Assembly: GCA_025352325.1 (NCBI GenBank) | Contig: JANXTR010000011.1 | Coordinates: forward strand, 1 to 41,836 | Direction: 5' to 3' | Origin: Microbacteriaceae bacterium | Lineage (GTDB): Bacteria > Actinomycetota > Actinomycetes > Actinomycetales > Microbacteriaceae | Length of the DNA stretch: 41,836 nt | Part shown: piece after piece, positions 1-7,952 of the stretch | How the letters are laid out: every line of letters starts with the position of its first letter | Position numbering within the stretch: the first letter of the stretch is position 1 | Notes under the pieces: generated by a model | Told to the model about the DNA's origin: nothing | Databases searched by the model: none | Seen by the model: only the letters and a program-made list of their open reading frames with translations | Program-made: the position numbers and the translations under genes

Positions 1-39
1 CGGATGCTGCGATGCCGCGGCTACGGCAAGCTGGGACGC

Positions 40-768
40 ATGGCCTCGCTCTACCTGAACCCCACGCTCGAACCGGCGGATGCCGAACTCGGTGCGCGCG
101 TGAGTGTCACCGGGGACGAGGCTCGGCACGCCGTGCAGGTCGCCCGCGTGCGGCTGGGCGAGCGGATCGCGATCGGCGACGGCTCCGGTTTGCTCGTCTG
201 GGGTGCGGTGGTCCTCGCGTCGCCCGCCGAGCTCGCGATCGAGGTGGACGAGGTCCGCCACGAGCCAGAGCCCGAGCCTCCGCTTCGGCTCGCGCAGGCC
301 CTCGCCAAGGGTGATCGCGACGAGCTCGCCGTGCAAGCGGCCACGGAGCTGGGAGCGGCGGGCGTGATCCCGTGGGCGGCTGAGCGTTCGGTCTCGCGCT
401 GGGAGGGTGCCAAGGCCGAGAAGGGCCGCGAGCGCTGGACCTCGATCGTGCGCGAGGCTTCGAAGCAGGCGATCAGATCGCGGGTCCCGGATGTCGCGGC
501 TCTCGCCACCACCGCGCAGTTGGCCGCTCTGCCGGGCACCCTGCTCGTGCTCGACCCTCTCGGGACTCTCGCCCTCACCGCGGTGCCGTTGGGGAGCGAC
601 CCGATCACACTCGTCGTCGGCCCGGAGGGCGGCATCTCGCCCCGCGAGTTCGAGATCCTCGAGGCGGCGGGTGCGACCCGGGTGCACCTAGGCGGCGAGA
701 TCCTGCGCACCTCGACCGCGGGTCCGGCGGCTCTCGCCGTGTTGAACGCGCGGCTGGGTCGCTGGTGA
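40..768 (+). CDS. rsmE: 16S rRNA (uracil1498-N3)-methyltransferase RsmE
   Basis: RsmE is a SPOUT-class methyltransferase that methylates U1498 of 16S rRNA in the 30S subunit using S-adenosylmethionine. The 242-residue product has an N-terminal PUA-like part and the hallmark C-terminal knot motifs LVVGPEGGIS and LGGEILRTSTAGPAAL, which bind SAM. The frame is open to the left edge of the window and an ATG at position 4 is possible, but the ATG at 40 (MASLYLNP) is preferred because family members begin this way. The next gene's GTG overlaps the TGA (GTGA), so the two are probably translationally coupled. In related genomes dnaJ lies just upstream, but no dnaJ end could be identified in the first 39 bases. 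Confidence 0.95.
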   Translation: MASLYLNPTLEPADAELGARVSVTGDEARHAVQVARVRLGERIAIGDGSGLLVWGAVVLASPAELAIEVDEVRHEPEPEPPLRLAQALAKGDRDELAVQAATELGAAGVIPWAAERSVSRWEGAKAEKGRERWTSIVREASKQAIRSRVPDVAALATTAQLAALPGTLLVLDPLGTLALTAVPLGSDPITLVVGPEGGISPREFEILEAAGATRVHLGGEILRTSTAGPAALAVLNARLGRW

Positions 769-1457
769 CGGAGGGGATCCTCGCCAACCGGCCCGACGGT
801 CCGGTCGCGCTTCCTGAACTGGTGCGAGTATTCGCCCGCGATGTCGACTCGCTGGAGGCCGTGTGGCTGAATGACCTCGGCGGGCTGACGTTCCGCGATG
901 GCGAGCGGTACCTCAAATGGAACCCGCTGGGACCCGTCGACCTGGACGACGAGCGCGCTCGACTCGCGTGGGCTGCGTCGCGGCATTCGGTGCCGGAGAT
1001 CCTGGAGTTCGGTTGCGACGACCACGGTCAGGTACTCGTCACCCGCGCGTTGAACGGACGCAGCGCCGTCGCCGACGAGTGGCGTGCGCGACCGCGTGAC
1101 GCGGTCCGGGCGATCGCCGAGGGGTTGCGCACGCTCCACGAGCTGCCGACGGACGACTGTCCATTCGTCTGCCGGTGGGCGCAGACCGAGGGCGTCGCGC
1201 CGAACGACCTCGTCGTCGTGCACGGCGACCCGTGCGCCCCGAACACCATCATCGGAGCGGATGCGCGCTTCGCTGGGCACGTCGACCTCGGCTCACTCGG
1301 CGTCGGCGACCGCTGGTCCGACCTCGCGGTCGCGAGCATGAGCCTCGGCTGGAACTTCGGCCAGGGCTGGGAGGCCGAGTTCTTCGCGGCGTACGGCATC
1401 GTGCCAGACGCCGACCGCATCCGGCGGTATCGGGCGCTCTGGGGCGCCGCGCCTTAA
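765..1457 (+). CDS. APH(3')-like aminoglycoside/choline kinase family phosphotransferase
   Basis: This is a kinase of the aminoglycoside phosphotransferase fold, 230 residues long. A nucleotide-binding lysine lies in RYLKWNP (about residue 50). The Brenner loop reads VVVHGDPCAPNTII (about 148-161), with the catalytic Asp and the Mg-binding Asn. The second metal site reads GHVDLGSLGVGDRWSDLA. These motifs match the APH(3') branch more than generic APH proteins, and both lobes are present. It starts with a GTG overlapping the rsmE stop by 4 bases. The natural substrate is unknown. It may be a silent or intrinsic aminoglycoside kinase, or a small-molecule kinase with another substrate. Its place inside a conserved rRNA-modification/HIT/phoH run is unusual. 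Confidence 0.85.
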   Translation: MTEGILANRPDGPVALPELVRVFARDVDSLEAVWLNDLGGLTFRDGERYLKWNPLGPVDLDDERARLAWAASRHSVPEILEFGCDDHGQVLVTRALNGRSAVADEWRARPRDAVRAIAEGLRTLHELPTDDCPFVCRWAQTEGVAPNDLVVVHGDPCAPNTIIGADARFAGHVDLGSLGVGDRWSDLAVASMSLGWNFGQGWEAEFFAAYGIVPDADRIRRYRALWGAAP

Positions 1458-1460
1458 GAT
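1455..1460 (+). promoter_or_regulatory. -10-like hexamer for a leaderless HIT gene
   Basis: TAAGAT lies 7 nt before the ATG at 1468, so transcription would begin at or next to the start codon. It overlaps the stop codon of the upstream kinase gene. No clear -35 was seen. It favours the ATG at 1468 over the one at 1459. Confidence 0.45.
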
Positions 1461-1467
1461 GTGTTAC

Positions 1468-1821
1468 ATGTCCACCACCGAGCCGACCGTCTTCGAGCGC
1501 ATCGTCGCCCGCGAGATCCCGGCGACGATCGTCTACGAAGACGATCGGATCATCGCCTTCCAGGACATCGTGCCGAAGGCTCCCGTCCACCTGCTCGTCG
1601 TGCCCAAGACCTCCGAGTTCGCGAACGTGACCGAACTCGCGGCCGGCGATCCGCAATTGCTGGCCGACATCGTCGCTGTCGCGCAGATCCTCGCCGACGA
1701 CCATTCGGGCGGGAACTACCGCCTCATCTTCAACACCGGCGAACGCGTCGGTCAGACCGTGTTCCATGTCCACGCGCACGTCCTCGGCGGCGCACTGTCG
1801 GAAGGCACCCTTGGCTTCTAG
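1468..1821 (+). CDS. HIT family protein (HINT-like nucleoside phosphoramidase/hydrolase)
   Basis: This histidine-triad protein has 117 residues from ATG 1468 (MSTTEPTVFERI). It has the typical N-terminal signature FERIVAREIPATIVYEDD, the hydrophobic core VHLLVVPK, and the active-site triad HVHAHVLGG near the C terminus, whose central His acts as nucleophile on AMP-lysine and other phosphoramidate substrates. The length is normal for HINT proteins. An in-frame ATG at 1459 adds three residues (MCY) but lies inside the presumed promoter. The end of the gene overlaps the probable TTG start of phoH by 11 bases. HIT-phoH-ybeY is a common order in actinobacteria. The cellular substrate is not known. 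Confidence 0.92.
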   Translation: MSTTEPTVFERIVAREIPATIVYEDDRIIAFQDIVPKAPVHLLVVPKTSEFANVTELAAGDPQLLADIVAVAQILADDHSGGNYRLIFNTGERVGQTVFHVHAHVLGGALSEGTLGF

Positions 1822-2899
1822 CGACCTCCCCGATTCCGCAGCGACGAACGAGAATGCGAACTCCCGCGCGTCCGCGCACGCCGAGTTCCAGGTGGACGGT
1901 GTCGCGATGGTGCGGCTGCTCGGTCCTCAGGACCGGCTGTTGACCACGATCGAGCGGCAGTACCCCGACGTGAGCCTTCTGGTCCGAGGCAATCAGGTGA
2001 CCCTGGATGGTCCGGCCGAGCAGGTGCGCGCCGCCCAGCGACTCGTGCAGGAGCTGATCCTGCTCGTGCGCAACGGCGCCGACCTCGGCCAGAGCGACGT
2101 GACCACCTCGGCCCGCATCCTGGACCGCAACCAGGGCAGCCCGGCTGAGGTGCTCAGCCAGGCGATCCTCACCAGCAAGGGCAAGAGCATTCGCCCGAAG
2201 ACGCTTGGCCAGAAGGCCTACGTCGACGCGATCGACCTCAACACGATCACCTTCGGCATCGGCCCGGCCGGAACCGGCAAGACCTACTTGGCGATGGCGA
2301 AGGCCGTGCAGGCCCTGCAGCGCAAGGAGGTCGAGCGGATCATTCTGACCCGCCCCGCCGTCGAGGCCGGCGAGCGACTCGGGTTCCTGCCCGGCACGCT
2401 CAGCGACAAGATCGACCCCTATCTGCGGCCGCTCTACGACGCGCTCAACGAGATGATGGACCCCGACATGGTCCCGAAGCTGCTGGCGGCTGGCACCATC
2501 GAGGTCGCCCCGCTCGCCTACATGCGCGGGCGCACACTCAACAACGCGTTCGTCGTGCTGGATGAGGCGCAAAACACCACGCCCGAGCAGATGAAGATGT
2601 TCCTGACCCGGCTGGGGTTCGGCACGCGGATGGTCATCACCGGCGACGTGACGCAGATCGACCTGCCGGGCGGGGCCAGCGGGCTGCAGCTGGTGACGCG
2701 CGTGCTCGACGAGATCCCCGACATCCATTTCGCCCGGCTCACGAGCGAAGACGTCGTGCGCCACTCCCTGGTCGGCCGCATCGTCGATGCGTACACGAAG
2801 TACGACGCCGAGCGACAGCTGCGGCAGTACGAACGCACCCAGGCCGACACGGATGGCGCGAACCGCTCCGAGCGCCCCAAGCGCGGATGGCGCGGCTGA
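1811..2899 (+). CDS. phoH: PhoH-like ATPase (YbeZ type)
   Basis: This is a PhoH-family P-loop ATPase/RNA-linked protein, functionally associated with the rRNA maturation factor YbeY encoded next door. It has a KH-like N-terminal segment (VDGVAMVRLLGPQDRLLT), Walker A GPAGTGKT at about residues 151-158, the motif TRPAVEAGERLGFLPGTL, and Walker B FVVLDEAQNTT followed by MKMFLTRLGFG and VITGDVTQIDLP. The start is taken as TTG 1811 because GGAAGG (1800-1805) sits 5 nt upstream, although the frame remains open to an ATG at 1766 inside the HIT gene. This gives 362 residues with a short variable N terminus. The end is followed after 13 nt by ybeY. Confidence 0.9.
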   Translation: MASSDLPDSAATNENANSRASAHAEFQVDGVAMVRLLGPQDRLLTTIERQYPDVSLLVRGNQVTLDGPAEQVRAAQRLVQELILLVRNGADLGQSDVTTSARILDRNQGSPAEVLSQAILTSKGKSIRPKTLGQKAYVDAIDLNTITFGIGPAGTGKTYLAMAKAVQALQRKEVERIILTRPAVEAGERLGFLPGTLSDKIDPYLRPLYDALNEMMDPDMVPKLLAAGTIEVAPLAYMRGRTLNNAFVVLDEAQNTTPEQMKMFLTRLGFGTRMVITGDVTQIDLPGGASGLQLVTRVLDEIPDIHFARLTSEDVVRHSLVGRIVDAYTKYDAERQLRQYERTQADTDGANRSERPKRGWRG

Positions 2900-2912
2900 G
2901 GGCCGTGATCGC

Positions 2913-3374
2913 ATGAGCATCGAGATCAACAACGAGTCCGGCGTTGCCATCGACGAGAGCGCCCTGCTGCGACTCGTCGGCTTCGAGCTCGACTTCCTGC
3001 ACGTGCACGCGGATGCCGAGCTCGCCATCCTGCTCGTCGACGAGGCCGCCATGGAGCAGCTGCACGTGCAGTGGATGGACGAGCCGGGCCCGACCGACGT
3101 GCTGAGCTTCCCGATGGATGAACTGCGCCCGGGCAGCGAGGACGACGTCACGCCCGCCGGCCTGCTGGGCGACATCGTGCTCTGCCCGCAGGTCGCTGTC
3201 GAGCAGGCCAAGACCGCCGGGCACACCACGCTCGACGAACTGCTTCTGCTGACGGCGCACGGACTGCTGCACCTCCTCGGCTTCGACCATGTCGAGCCCG
3301 AAGACGAGAAGGAGATGTTCGGCATCCAGCGCGACATCCTGGTCGGCTTCACGCTGGCCGAGCGACGACGGTAG
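2913..3374 (+). CDS. ybeY: Endoribonuclease / rRNA maturation factor YbeY
   Basis: YbeY is a zinc-dependent endoribonuclease that acts in 16S rRNA 3'-end maturation and 70S ribosome quality control. The 153-residue product has the RxxxTDVLSF region (PTDVLSFPMDE, about 60-70), GDIVLCP, and the metal site HGLLHLLGFDH with H116, H120 and H126. ATG 2913 is chosen because it gives the normal family N terminus, 13 nt after the phoH stop, and avoids a long overlap with phoH. It belongs to the HIT-phoH-ybeY-CBS-era run. Confidence 0.95.
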   Translation: MSIEINNESGVAIDESALLRLVGFELDFLHVHADAELAILLVDEAAMEQLHVQWMDEPGPTDVLSFPMDELRPGSEDDVTPAGLLGDIVLCPQVAVEQAKTAGHTTLDELLLLTAHGLLHLLGFDHVEPEDEKEMFGIQRDILVGFTLAERRR

Positions 3375-3410
3375 TCGGCTCATGACCAGCCGACGGACAG
3401 CGGGCGCACT

Positions 3411-4829
3411 GTGATCGGCGTGTTCGTTGCGATCGCCGTGCTGCTCGTCGCGTTCGGCGGCCTGCTGGCGGCGGCGGATGCAGCGCTGTCGGTGCTCAGC
3501 AGGACCGACCTGCTCGACCTCGCCGCCCACCACCCCCGTGTCGCGAGATCGCTCACCTCGCTCTCGTCGGATCTCGGCCGCTACGTCAACGCGCTCAACT
3601 TCATGCGCGTGGTGTCCGAGACCGCGGCCGCGGTGCTCGTCACCCTCGCCTTCGCCTCCGTGTTCGGGCAGTGGTGGCTCGTGCTGCTGTGCAGCGCGCT
3701 CGTCATGACCGCCACCTCCTTTGTGCTCGTGGGCTCGAGTCCTCGTTCGGTGGGGCGCGCCCACGCCAAGGGCATCATCGTGTTCGCCGCGCCGGTGTTG
3801 CGTTTCGTCCGGGTGCTCCTGGGGCCGCTCGCCGACGGCCTGGTCGCCCTCGGCAACCGCGTGACGCCCGGGCGCCCCTCCGCGGTCTCGTTCTCGAGCG
3901 AGGAGCAGCTGCTCAGCATGGTCGACGAGGCCACCGAGCTCGACGTGCTCGAGGAGGACGACCGCGAGCTCATCCACTCGATCTTCGAGTGGGGCGACAC
4001 GGTCGTGCGCGAGGTGATGATCCCGCGTACGGACATGATCACGGTCGACGACGACGCGAAGGCGGGGGCGGCGATGGGGCAGTTCCTGTCGACCGGGGTC
4101 TCCCGAATGCCGGTGATTGGCAAGGACGCGGACGAGGTCGTCGGCGTGCTCTATCTGCGCGACGTGGCGCGCTTGACGCACGAGCAGCCGCAGGAGGCCG
4201 CGAAGACCACGGTGACCAAGCTCGCCCGCCCGGCGCTCTTCATCCCGGAGTCGAAGAAGGCCGACGAGACGCTGCGCCAGATGCAGGCCGAGGCGAACCA
4301 TCTCGCGATGGTGGTCGACGAGTACGGCGGAATCGCCGGACTGGTGACGCTCGAGGACCTCATCGAGGAGCTGGTCGGCGACATCTCGGACGAGTATGAC
4401 CGGGATGTCACGGAGGTCACGCAACTCGCCGAAGGCAGGTACCGCGTCAGCGCACGGCTGCCGACGGACGAGCTCGGCGACCTGTTCGGCATCGAGCTCG
4501 ACGACGATGATGTGGATTCGGTGGGCGGGCTGCTGACGAAGGCGCTTGGTCGACTGCCGGTGACGGGGTCCGAGGCGACGATCTCCGGGCTCGTCCTTAC
4601 CGCGGAGCGCACCGAGGGGCGACGCAAGCACCTCACGACGGTGCTGGTCGAACGGGACCAGGCGCTCATCGACGCCGAAGCCGCGTTCGCCGCGCCGGAG
4701 AAGCCCGACAGGCCACAGAAGCCGGACAAGCCGGACAAGCCGGACAAGTCCGACAAGCCCGAGAAACCAGTGAAGTCCGAGAAGTCCGACAAGCGCGAGA
4801 AACGCGACGAGAAGAGCCCCGCAACATGA
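3411..4829 (+). CDS. CNNM/CorC-HlyC family membrane protein with CBS pair
   Basis: The product (472 residues, GTG start) has an N-terminal transmembrane DUF21/CNNM domain (about 1-130, hydrophobic from IGVFVAIAVLLVAFGGLLAAA). Next come the acidic linker EEDDRELIHSIFEWGD with VREVMIPRTDM, a CBS pair (about 200-330) and a CorC/HlyC transporter-associated domain (about 350-420). Family members are linked to Mg2+/Co2+ homeostasis or efflux; the gene is often mislabelled hemolysin. The last 40 or so residues form a Lys/Asp/Pro-rich tail built from a 9-base DNA repeat, which is unlikely to be part of the folded core. Its TGA overlaps the era ATG (ATGA). Confidence 0.9.
   Translation: MIGVFVAIAVLLVAFGGLLAAADAALSVLSRTDLLDLAAHHPRVARSLTSLSSDLGRYVNALNFMRVVSETAAAVLVTLAFASVFGQWWLVLLCSALVMTATSFVLVGSSPRSVGRAHAKGIIVFAAPVLRFVRVLLGPLADGLVALGNRVTPGRPSAVSFSSEEQLLSMVDEATELDVLEEDDRELIHSIFEWGDTVVREVMIPRTDMITVDDDAKAGAAMGQFLSTGVSRMPVIGKDADEVVGVLYLRDVARLTHEQPQEAAKTTVTKLARPALFIPESKKADETLRQMQAEANHLAMVVDEYGGIAGLVTLEDLIEELVGDISDEYDRDVTEVTQLAEGRYRVSARLPTDELGDLFGIELDDDDVDSVGGLLTKALGRLPVTGSEATISGLVLTAERTEGRRKHLTTVLVERDQALIDAEAAFAAPEKPDRPQKPDKPDKPDKSDKPEKPVKSEKSDKREKRDEKSPAT
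4719..4763 (+). repeat. 9-bp in-frame tandem repeat coding KPD units
   Basis: AAGCCGGAC occurs three times exactly from 4719 to 4745 and is followed by degenerate copies (AAGTCCGAC, AAGCCCGAG). It encodes the KPD-rich C-terminal tail of the CBS-domain membrane protein. Such a repeat is prone to slippage, so tail length probably varies between strains. Confidence 0.85.
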
Positions 4830-5734
4830 CCCAGCCATTCCGCTCCGGCTTCGTCTCGTTCGTGGGGCGTCCCAACGTCGGCAAGTCGACGCTGACGAAC
4901 GCACTCGTCGGCGAGAAGGTCGCCATCACCTCCTCGAAGCCGCAGACCACGCGCAACGCCATCCGGGGCATCGTTCACACCGTCGACGGCCAGTTGATCA
5001 TTGTCGACACCCCCGGCATGCACCGCCCCCGCACGCTCCTCGGGCAGCGACTCAACAGCGTCGTGCAGGCCACGCTCGGCGACGTCGACGTGATCGGCTT
5101 CTGCCTACCCGCGAACGAGAAGATCGGCCCGGGCGACCGGTTCATCAACGAGCAGCTCGACGCCTACCCTCGTGCCAAGAAGGTCGCCATCGTCACGAAG
5201 ATCGATGCCACCTCGCGCACGTCGGTCGCCGAGCAGCTGCTGGCGATCAACGAGCTGCGCGACTGGGAGGCGATCATCCCGGTGACGACACTGCTGTCCA
5301 ACCCCTCCAGCAAGGTCCAGCTCGACGTGCTGCTGACGCAGCTGGTCTCGATGCTCCCGACGGGCCCGGCGCTCTACGGCGACGACGCGGTCACCGACGA
5401 GACGCTCGAGCACCGCATCGCCGAACTGGTGCGCGAGGCTGCGCTCGAGGGCGTGAGCGACGAGCTGCCGCACTCGCTGGCCGTGACGATCGACGACATG
5501 GTCGAGCGAGATGACAAGGAGCTGCTCGAGATCTACGCGAACCTCTGGGTGGAGCGGGACAGCCAGAAGGGCATCATCATCGGCCACAAGGGCGAGCGGC
5601 TGCAGGAGGTCGGCGCCCGCGCCCGCGCCTCGATCGAGCCCCTGGTCGGTAAGCAGGTCTTCCTTTCGATGCGGGTCAAGGTCGCGAAGGAGTGGCAGCG
5701 CGACGCGAAACAGCTGGGGCGACTCGGGTTCTAG
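4826..5734 (+). CDS. era: GTPase Era
   Basis: Era is a Ras-like GTPase with a C-terminal KH domain that binds the 3' end of 16S rRNA and helps assemble the 30S subunit. The 302-residue product shows G1 GRPNVGKS (14-21), the switch region SKPQTTRNAIRG, G3 DTPG (61-64), G4 VTKID (123-127, the T-K-x-D variant), and the KH motif IIIGHKGERLQEVGARAR near residue 250. Length is normal. It is coupled to the preceding gene by an ATGA overlap and is the last gene of the run that starts at rsmE. Confidence 0.97.
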   Translation: MTQPFRSGFVSFVGRPNVGKSTLTNALVGEKVAITSSKPQTTRNAIRGIVHTVDGQLIIVDTPGMHRPRTLLGQRLNSVVQATLGDVDVIGFCLPANEKIGPGDRFINEQLDAYPRAKKVAIVTKIDATSRTSVAEQLLAINELRDWEAIIPVTTLLSNPSSKVQLDVLLTQLVSMLPTGPALYGDDAVTDETLEHRIAELVREAALEGVSDELPHSLAVTIDDMVERDDKELLEIYANLWVERDSQKGIIIGHKGERLQEVGARARASIEPLVGKQVFLSMRVKVAKEWQRDAKQLGRLGF

Positions 5735-5764
5735 CGCTCGTCTCCGGCCCCCCATCGCGGACGC

Positions 5765-6040
5765 CTGAGGATCGAGCTGCTTGGCCGCTTCGCGGTCGAG
5801 CACGACGGCGCACCCGTGGAGGTGGTGGGCGCGATGCAGCGTGCGCTGCTGCCGACGCCGTGCTGTTCCAGGATCTGGTGGCCGCTGCATCCGCCGCCCC
5901 GGCTGCCGATGCGGCCGCCCACGCCAGCGGCCCCCTCCAGTTGTGGGCGGGCGAACCGTGGACCCCGGGCGACGGCTACGACTGGTTCGAACGCGCGCTC
6001 GCGAGCGACGGCGCGCAGCTGGTGCTGATTCGTCGGGACC
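5765..6040 (+). pseudogene. Relic of a SARP/BTAD-type transcriptional activator
   Basis: Two pieces of one gene family survive in two frames. The first (5765-5850) encodes LRIELLGRFAVEHDGAPVEV followed by VGAMQRALL, which looks like the start of the winged-helix domain of SARP/AfsR-type regulators. The second, in another frame from about 5848, encodes ADAVLFQDLVAAAS, then LQLWAGEPWTPGDGYDWFER and ALASDGAQL, which resembles the BTAD helical domain. The DNA-binding core between them is missing and no start codon or intact frame joins the pieces. The assignment rests on recalled family patterns. Confidence 0.55.
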
Positions 6041-6073
6041 AGCTCGGTGATGGCGTCCAGTTCGACGAGCAGC

Positions 6074-6393
6074 TCATCGACCTGGTCCGAAGGCGAGTGG
6101 GAACACGATCAGGAACGACAGCCCCTGCACGGCTCCGGCGGAGCGGGCCGGTGAGGCCGATGATCCACCGCACCGCTCGGGCATCGTGGACGACGTCGAA
6201 GCCGCCGACGCGGGCGGTGCCGCCGTCGGGCTTGAGCAGCGTGGCGAGGATGCGGACTGCGGTGGTCTTGCCGGCGCCGTTCGGGCCGAGCACGCCGAGC
6301 ACACGGCCCTGCTCGAGTTCGAGATCGATGCCGTCGAGCGCCGTGGTTTTCCCGTAGCGCTCGACGAGGCTCTGAGCCTCGATGGCGTCACGG
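6074..6393 (-). pseudogene. Relic of a DrrAB-like drug-efflux ABC transporter
   Basis: Read on the minus strand, 6393-6130 encodes IEAQSLVERYGKTTALDGID, VLGVLGPNGAGKTTAVRILA (Walker A) and then TLLKPDGGTARVGGFDVVHD and ARAVRWIIGLTG. This is the N-terminal quarter of a daunorubicin-resistance type ABC ATPase. It lacks a start codon and everything after the Q-loop region. It runs straight into AVQGLSFLIVFPLAFG (about 6075-6135), which looks like an internal piece of the partner DrrB-type permease. So at least one deletion joined the two genes, and neither can be functional. The remaining 6394-6578 holds only the promoter region of the next gene. Confidence 0.7.
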
Positions 6394-6578
6394 TGCTGTC
6401 ACGCGGTGTCAGTGGCTGGCAGGGGCGCCCGACCGAGCTGAGCGCTCCGTGTGAGAAGCCTCAGAACCCGACGGCGCGTTCCGAAGCTTCATCCGGGGTT
6501 CTCGTCGTCATACTGAGATGCGCTCACTCAGAGGGGCGTCAAGCCGCATCATCCCGACAACGGCGACAGGAGGACTCC

Positions 6579-7952
6579 ATGAACGCTGCCATCGCCGACA
6601 TCCGGCTGACCGGCGGTTGGCTCCCTGTCATCGTCGATCTGGCGGCCATCGTGCTCACGGTTCTCCTCGTCGGACTCCTGGCGCTCCCGGTCCGCCGTGC
6701 GGGCGGCCTGTCCGCACGCCGCCGCCTTCGCCGCACGGCGTTCGCCGCCGTCGGCTCGCTGCTCGGCGCGGCGATCGGACTGCTGCTCTGCTGGCTGCTC
6801 TCGGATCAGCTGAATCTCTTCGACGTTTCGCTGACGCCGATGTCTCGAGCGTGGGTGGCGGGAGCATTCGCGGTCGTCGGAGCTGCGTCGGTGGCGCTCG
6901 TCGGGGTGGGTGTCCCACGTCGCGGCGTTGCTGTCGCGGCCGCGGTCATGGCGCTCGCCGCTGCGACGCTCGGAGTCAATGCCGACTTCGGTCAGTACAC
7001 CACCATCGGATCCTTGACCGGCGCCTCGGTCGCTCCGCACTTTCCGACTCAGGTGCTCGCCGAGCAGCGTTCGGGGGCTCCCGGCGCGACCGCGCCGACG
7101 GCCGACGGTGCGCACTCCCTGTGGCGGAAGGCGGTTGCCATCGGGATGCCTGCCCGCGGTCTGGTGGGGTCCGTGAACATCCCGTCGACGGTGTCGCACT
7201 TCGCGGCCCGAGCGGCGTACGTCTACCTGCCGCCCGCGGCGCTCGCCCCGAATCCGGTGCCGCTGCCGGTGATCATCATGCTGTCGGGGCAGCCCGGATC
7301 GCCGTCGAACGTGATCTCCTCGGGCCAGATCGCGAGCGTGCTCGACGCCTTCGCTGCCGCACATGACGGGCTCGCTCCGATCGTCGTTGTGCCGGATCAA
7401 CTCGGTGCACCGGTCCGTAACCCGATGTGCGTGGACAGCTCGCTCGGCGCTTCGGCGAGCTATCTCACCGTCGACGTGCCCGCCTGGATCCGGACCCATC
7501 TGACGGTGGAGTCGAGCCCAGAAGCATGGGGCATCGGCGGGTTCTCGCAGGGGGGCACCTGCGCGATTCAACTCGGTGCGGCGCACCCCGAGCTGTTTTC
7601 GGCGATCATCGACATCTCGGGCCAGCTCGCGCCCAAGAACGGCGGTCTCGCTCAGACGATCGCCCTCGGGTTCGGTGGGGATGCCGCTGCATATCACTCA
7701 GCCCTGCCGGAGGCGCTACTTGCACGGAATGCGCCCTATCGAAACATGGTCGCGGTGTTCGGAGTCGGCCAGCTCGACACTCGCTACGGCCCCATCGCCG
7801 CGCAGGTTCGCGCGGCGTCGGAGGCCGCGGGCATCCGCAGCACCCTGGCGACCTCTCCTGGCACGGGACACGATTGGCACACCGTGAAGTGGGTGCTGGA
7901 GAATGCCCTGCAACCTGTCTACGCGCAACTCGGACTTGTGAGGGCCTCATGA
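6579..7952 (+). CDS. Membrane-anchored alpha/beta-hydrolase esterase paired with aminoacyl-PG synthase
   Basis: The product has 457 residues. Four or so hydrophobic segments occupy residues 1-140 (LPVIVDLAAIVLTVLLVGLL and others). They are followed by an extracytoplasmic antigen-85/esterase-D-like alpha/beta-hydrolase domain, with nucleophile elbow GGFSQGG (Ser about 323), VYLPP and IIMLSG strands, and the catalytic His in GTGHDWH (about 431). A strong Shine-Dalgarno AGGAGGA (6568-6574) lies 5 nt before ATG 6579. The stop overlaps the start of the aminoacyl-phosphatidylglycerol synthase (ATGA), so both are made together. Hydrolases that remove amino acids from aminoacyl-lipids are known partners of such synthases (for example the Pseudomonas aeruginosa periplasmic alanyl-PG hydrolase). 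A lipid or cell-wall ester substrate is inferred from context. Confidence 0.75.
   Translation: MNAAIADIRLTGGWLPVIVDLAAIVLTVLLVGLLALPVRRAGGLSARRRLRRTAFAAVGSLLGAAIGLLLCWLLSDQLNLFDVSLTPMSRAWVAGAFAVVGAASVALVGVGVPRRGVAVAAAVMALAAATLGVNADFGQYTTIGSLTGASVAPHFPTQVLAEQRSGAPGATAPTADGAHSLWRKAVAIGMPARGLVGSVNIPSTVSHFAARAAYVYLPPAALAPNPVPLPVIIMLSGQPGSPSNVISSGQIASVLDAFAAAHDGLAPIVVVPDQLGAPVRNPMCVDSSLGASASYLTVDVPAWIRTHLTVESSPEAWGIGGFSQGGTCAIQLGAAHPELFSAIIDISGQLAPKNGGLAQTIALGFGGDAAAYHSALPEALLARNAPYRNMVAVFGVGQLDTRYGPIAAQVRAASEAAGIRSTLATSPGTGHDWHTVKWVLENALQPVYAQLGLVRAS

Noticed and set aside
1-39. End of dnaJ before rsmE, expected from conserved gene order
   Set aside because: None of the three plus frames in the first 39 bases gives a recognisable DnaJ C terminus, so no partial gene was annotated.
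4719-4763. CRISPR-like or intergenic repeat
   Set aside because: The repeats are in frame inside coding sequence with a 9-bp unit and no spacers.
1730-4904. Very long open frames on the minus strand opposite phoH, ybeY, the CBS-domain gene and others (hundreds of codons)
   Set aside because: They are antisense shadows caused by high GC, with Arg/His/Gln-rich low-quality translations and no family motifs, while the plus strand carries complete known genes.
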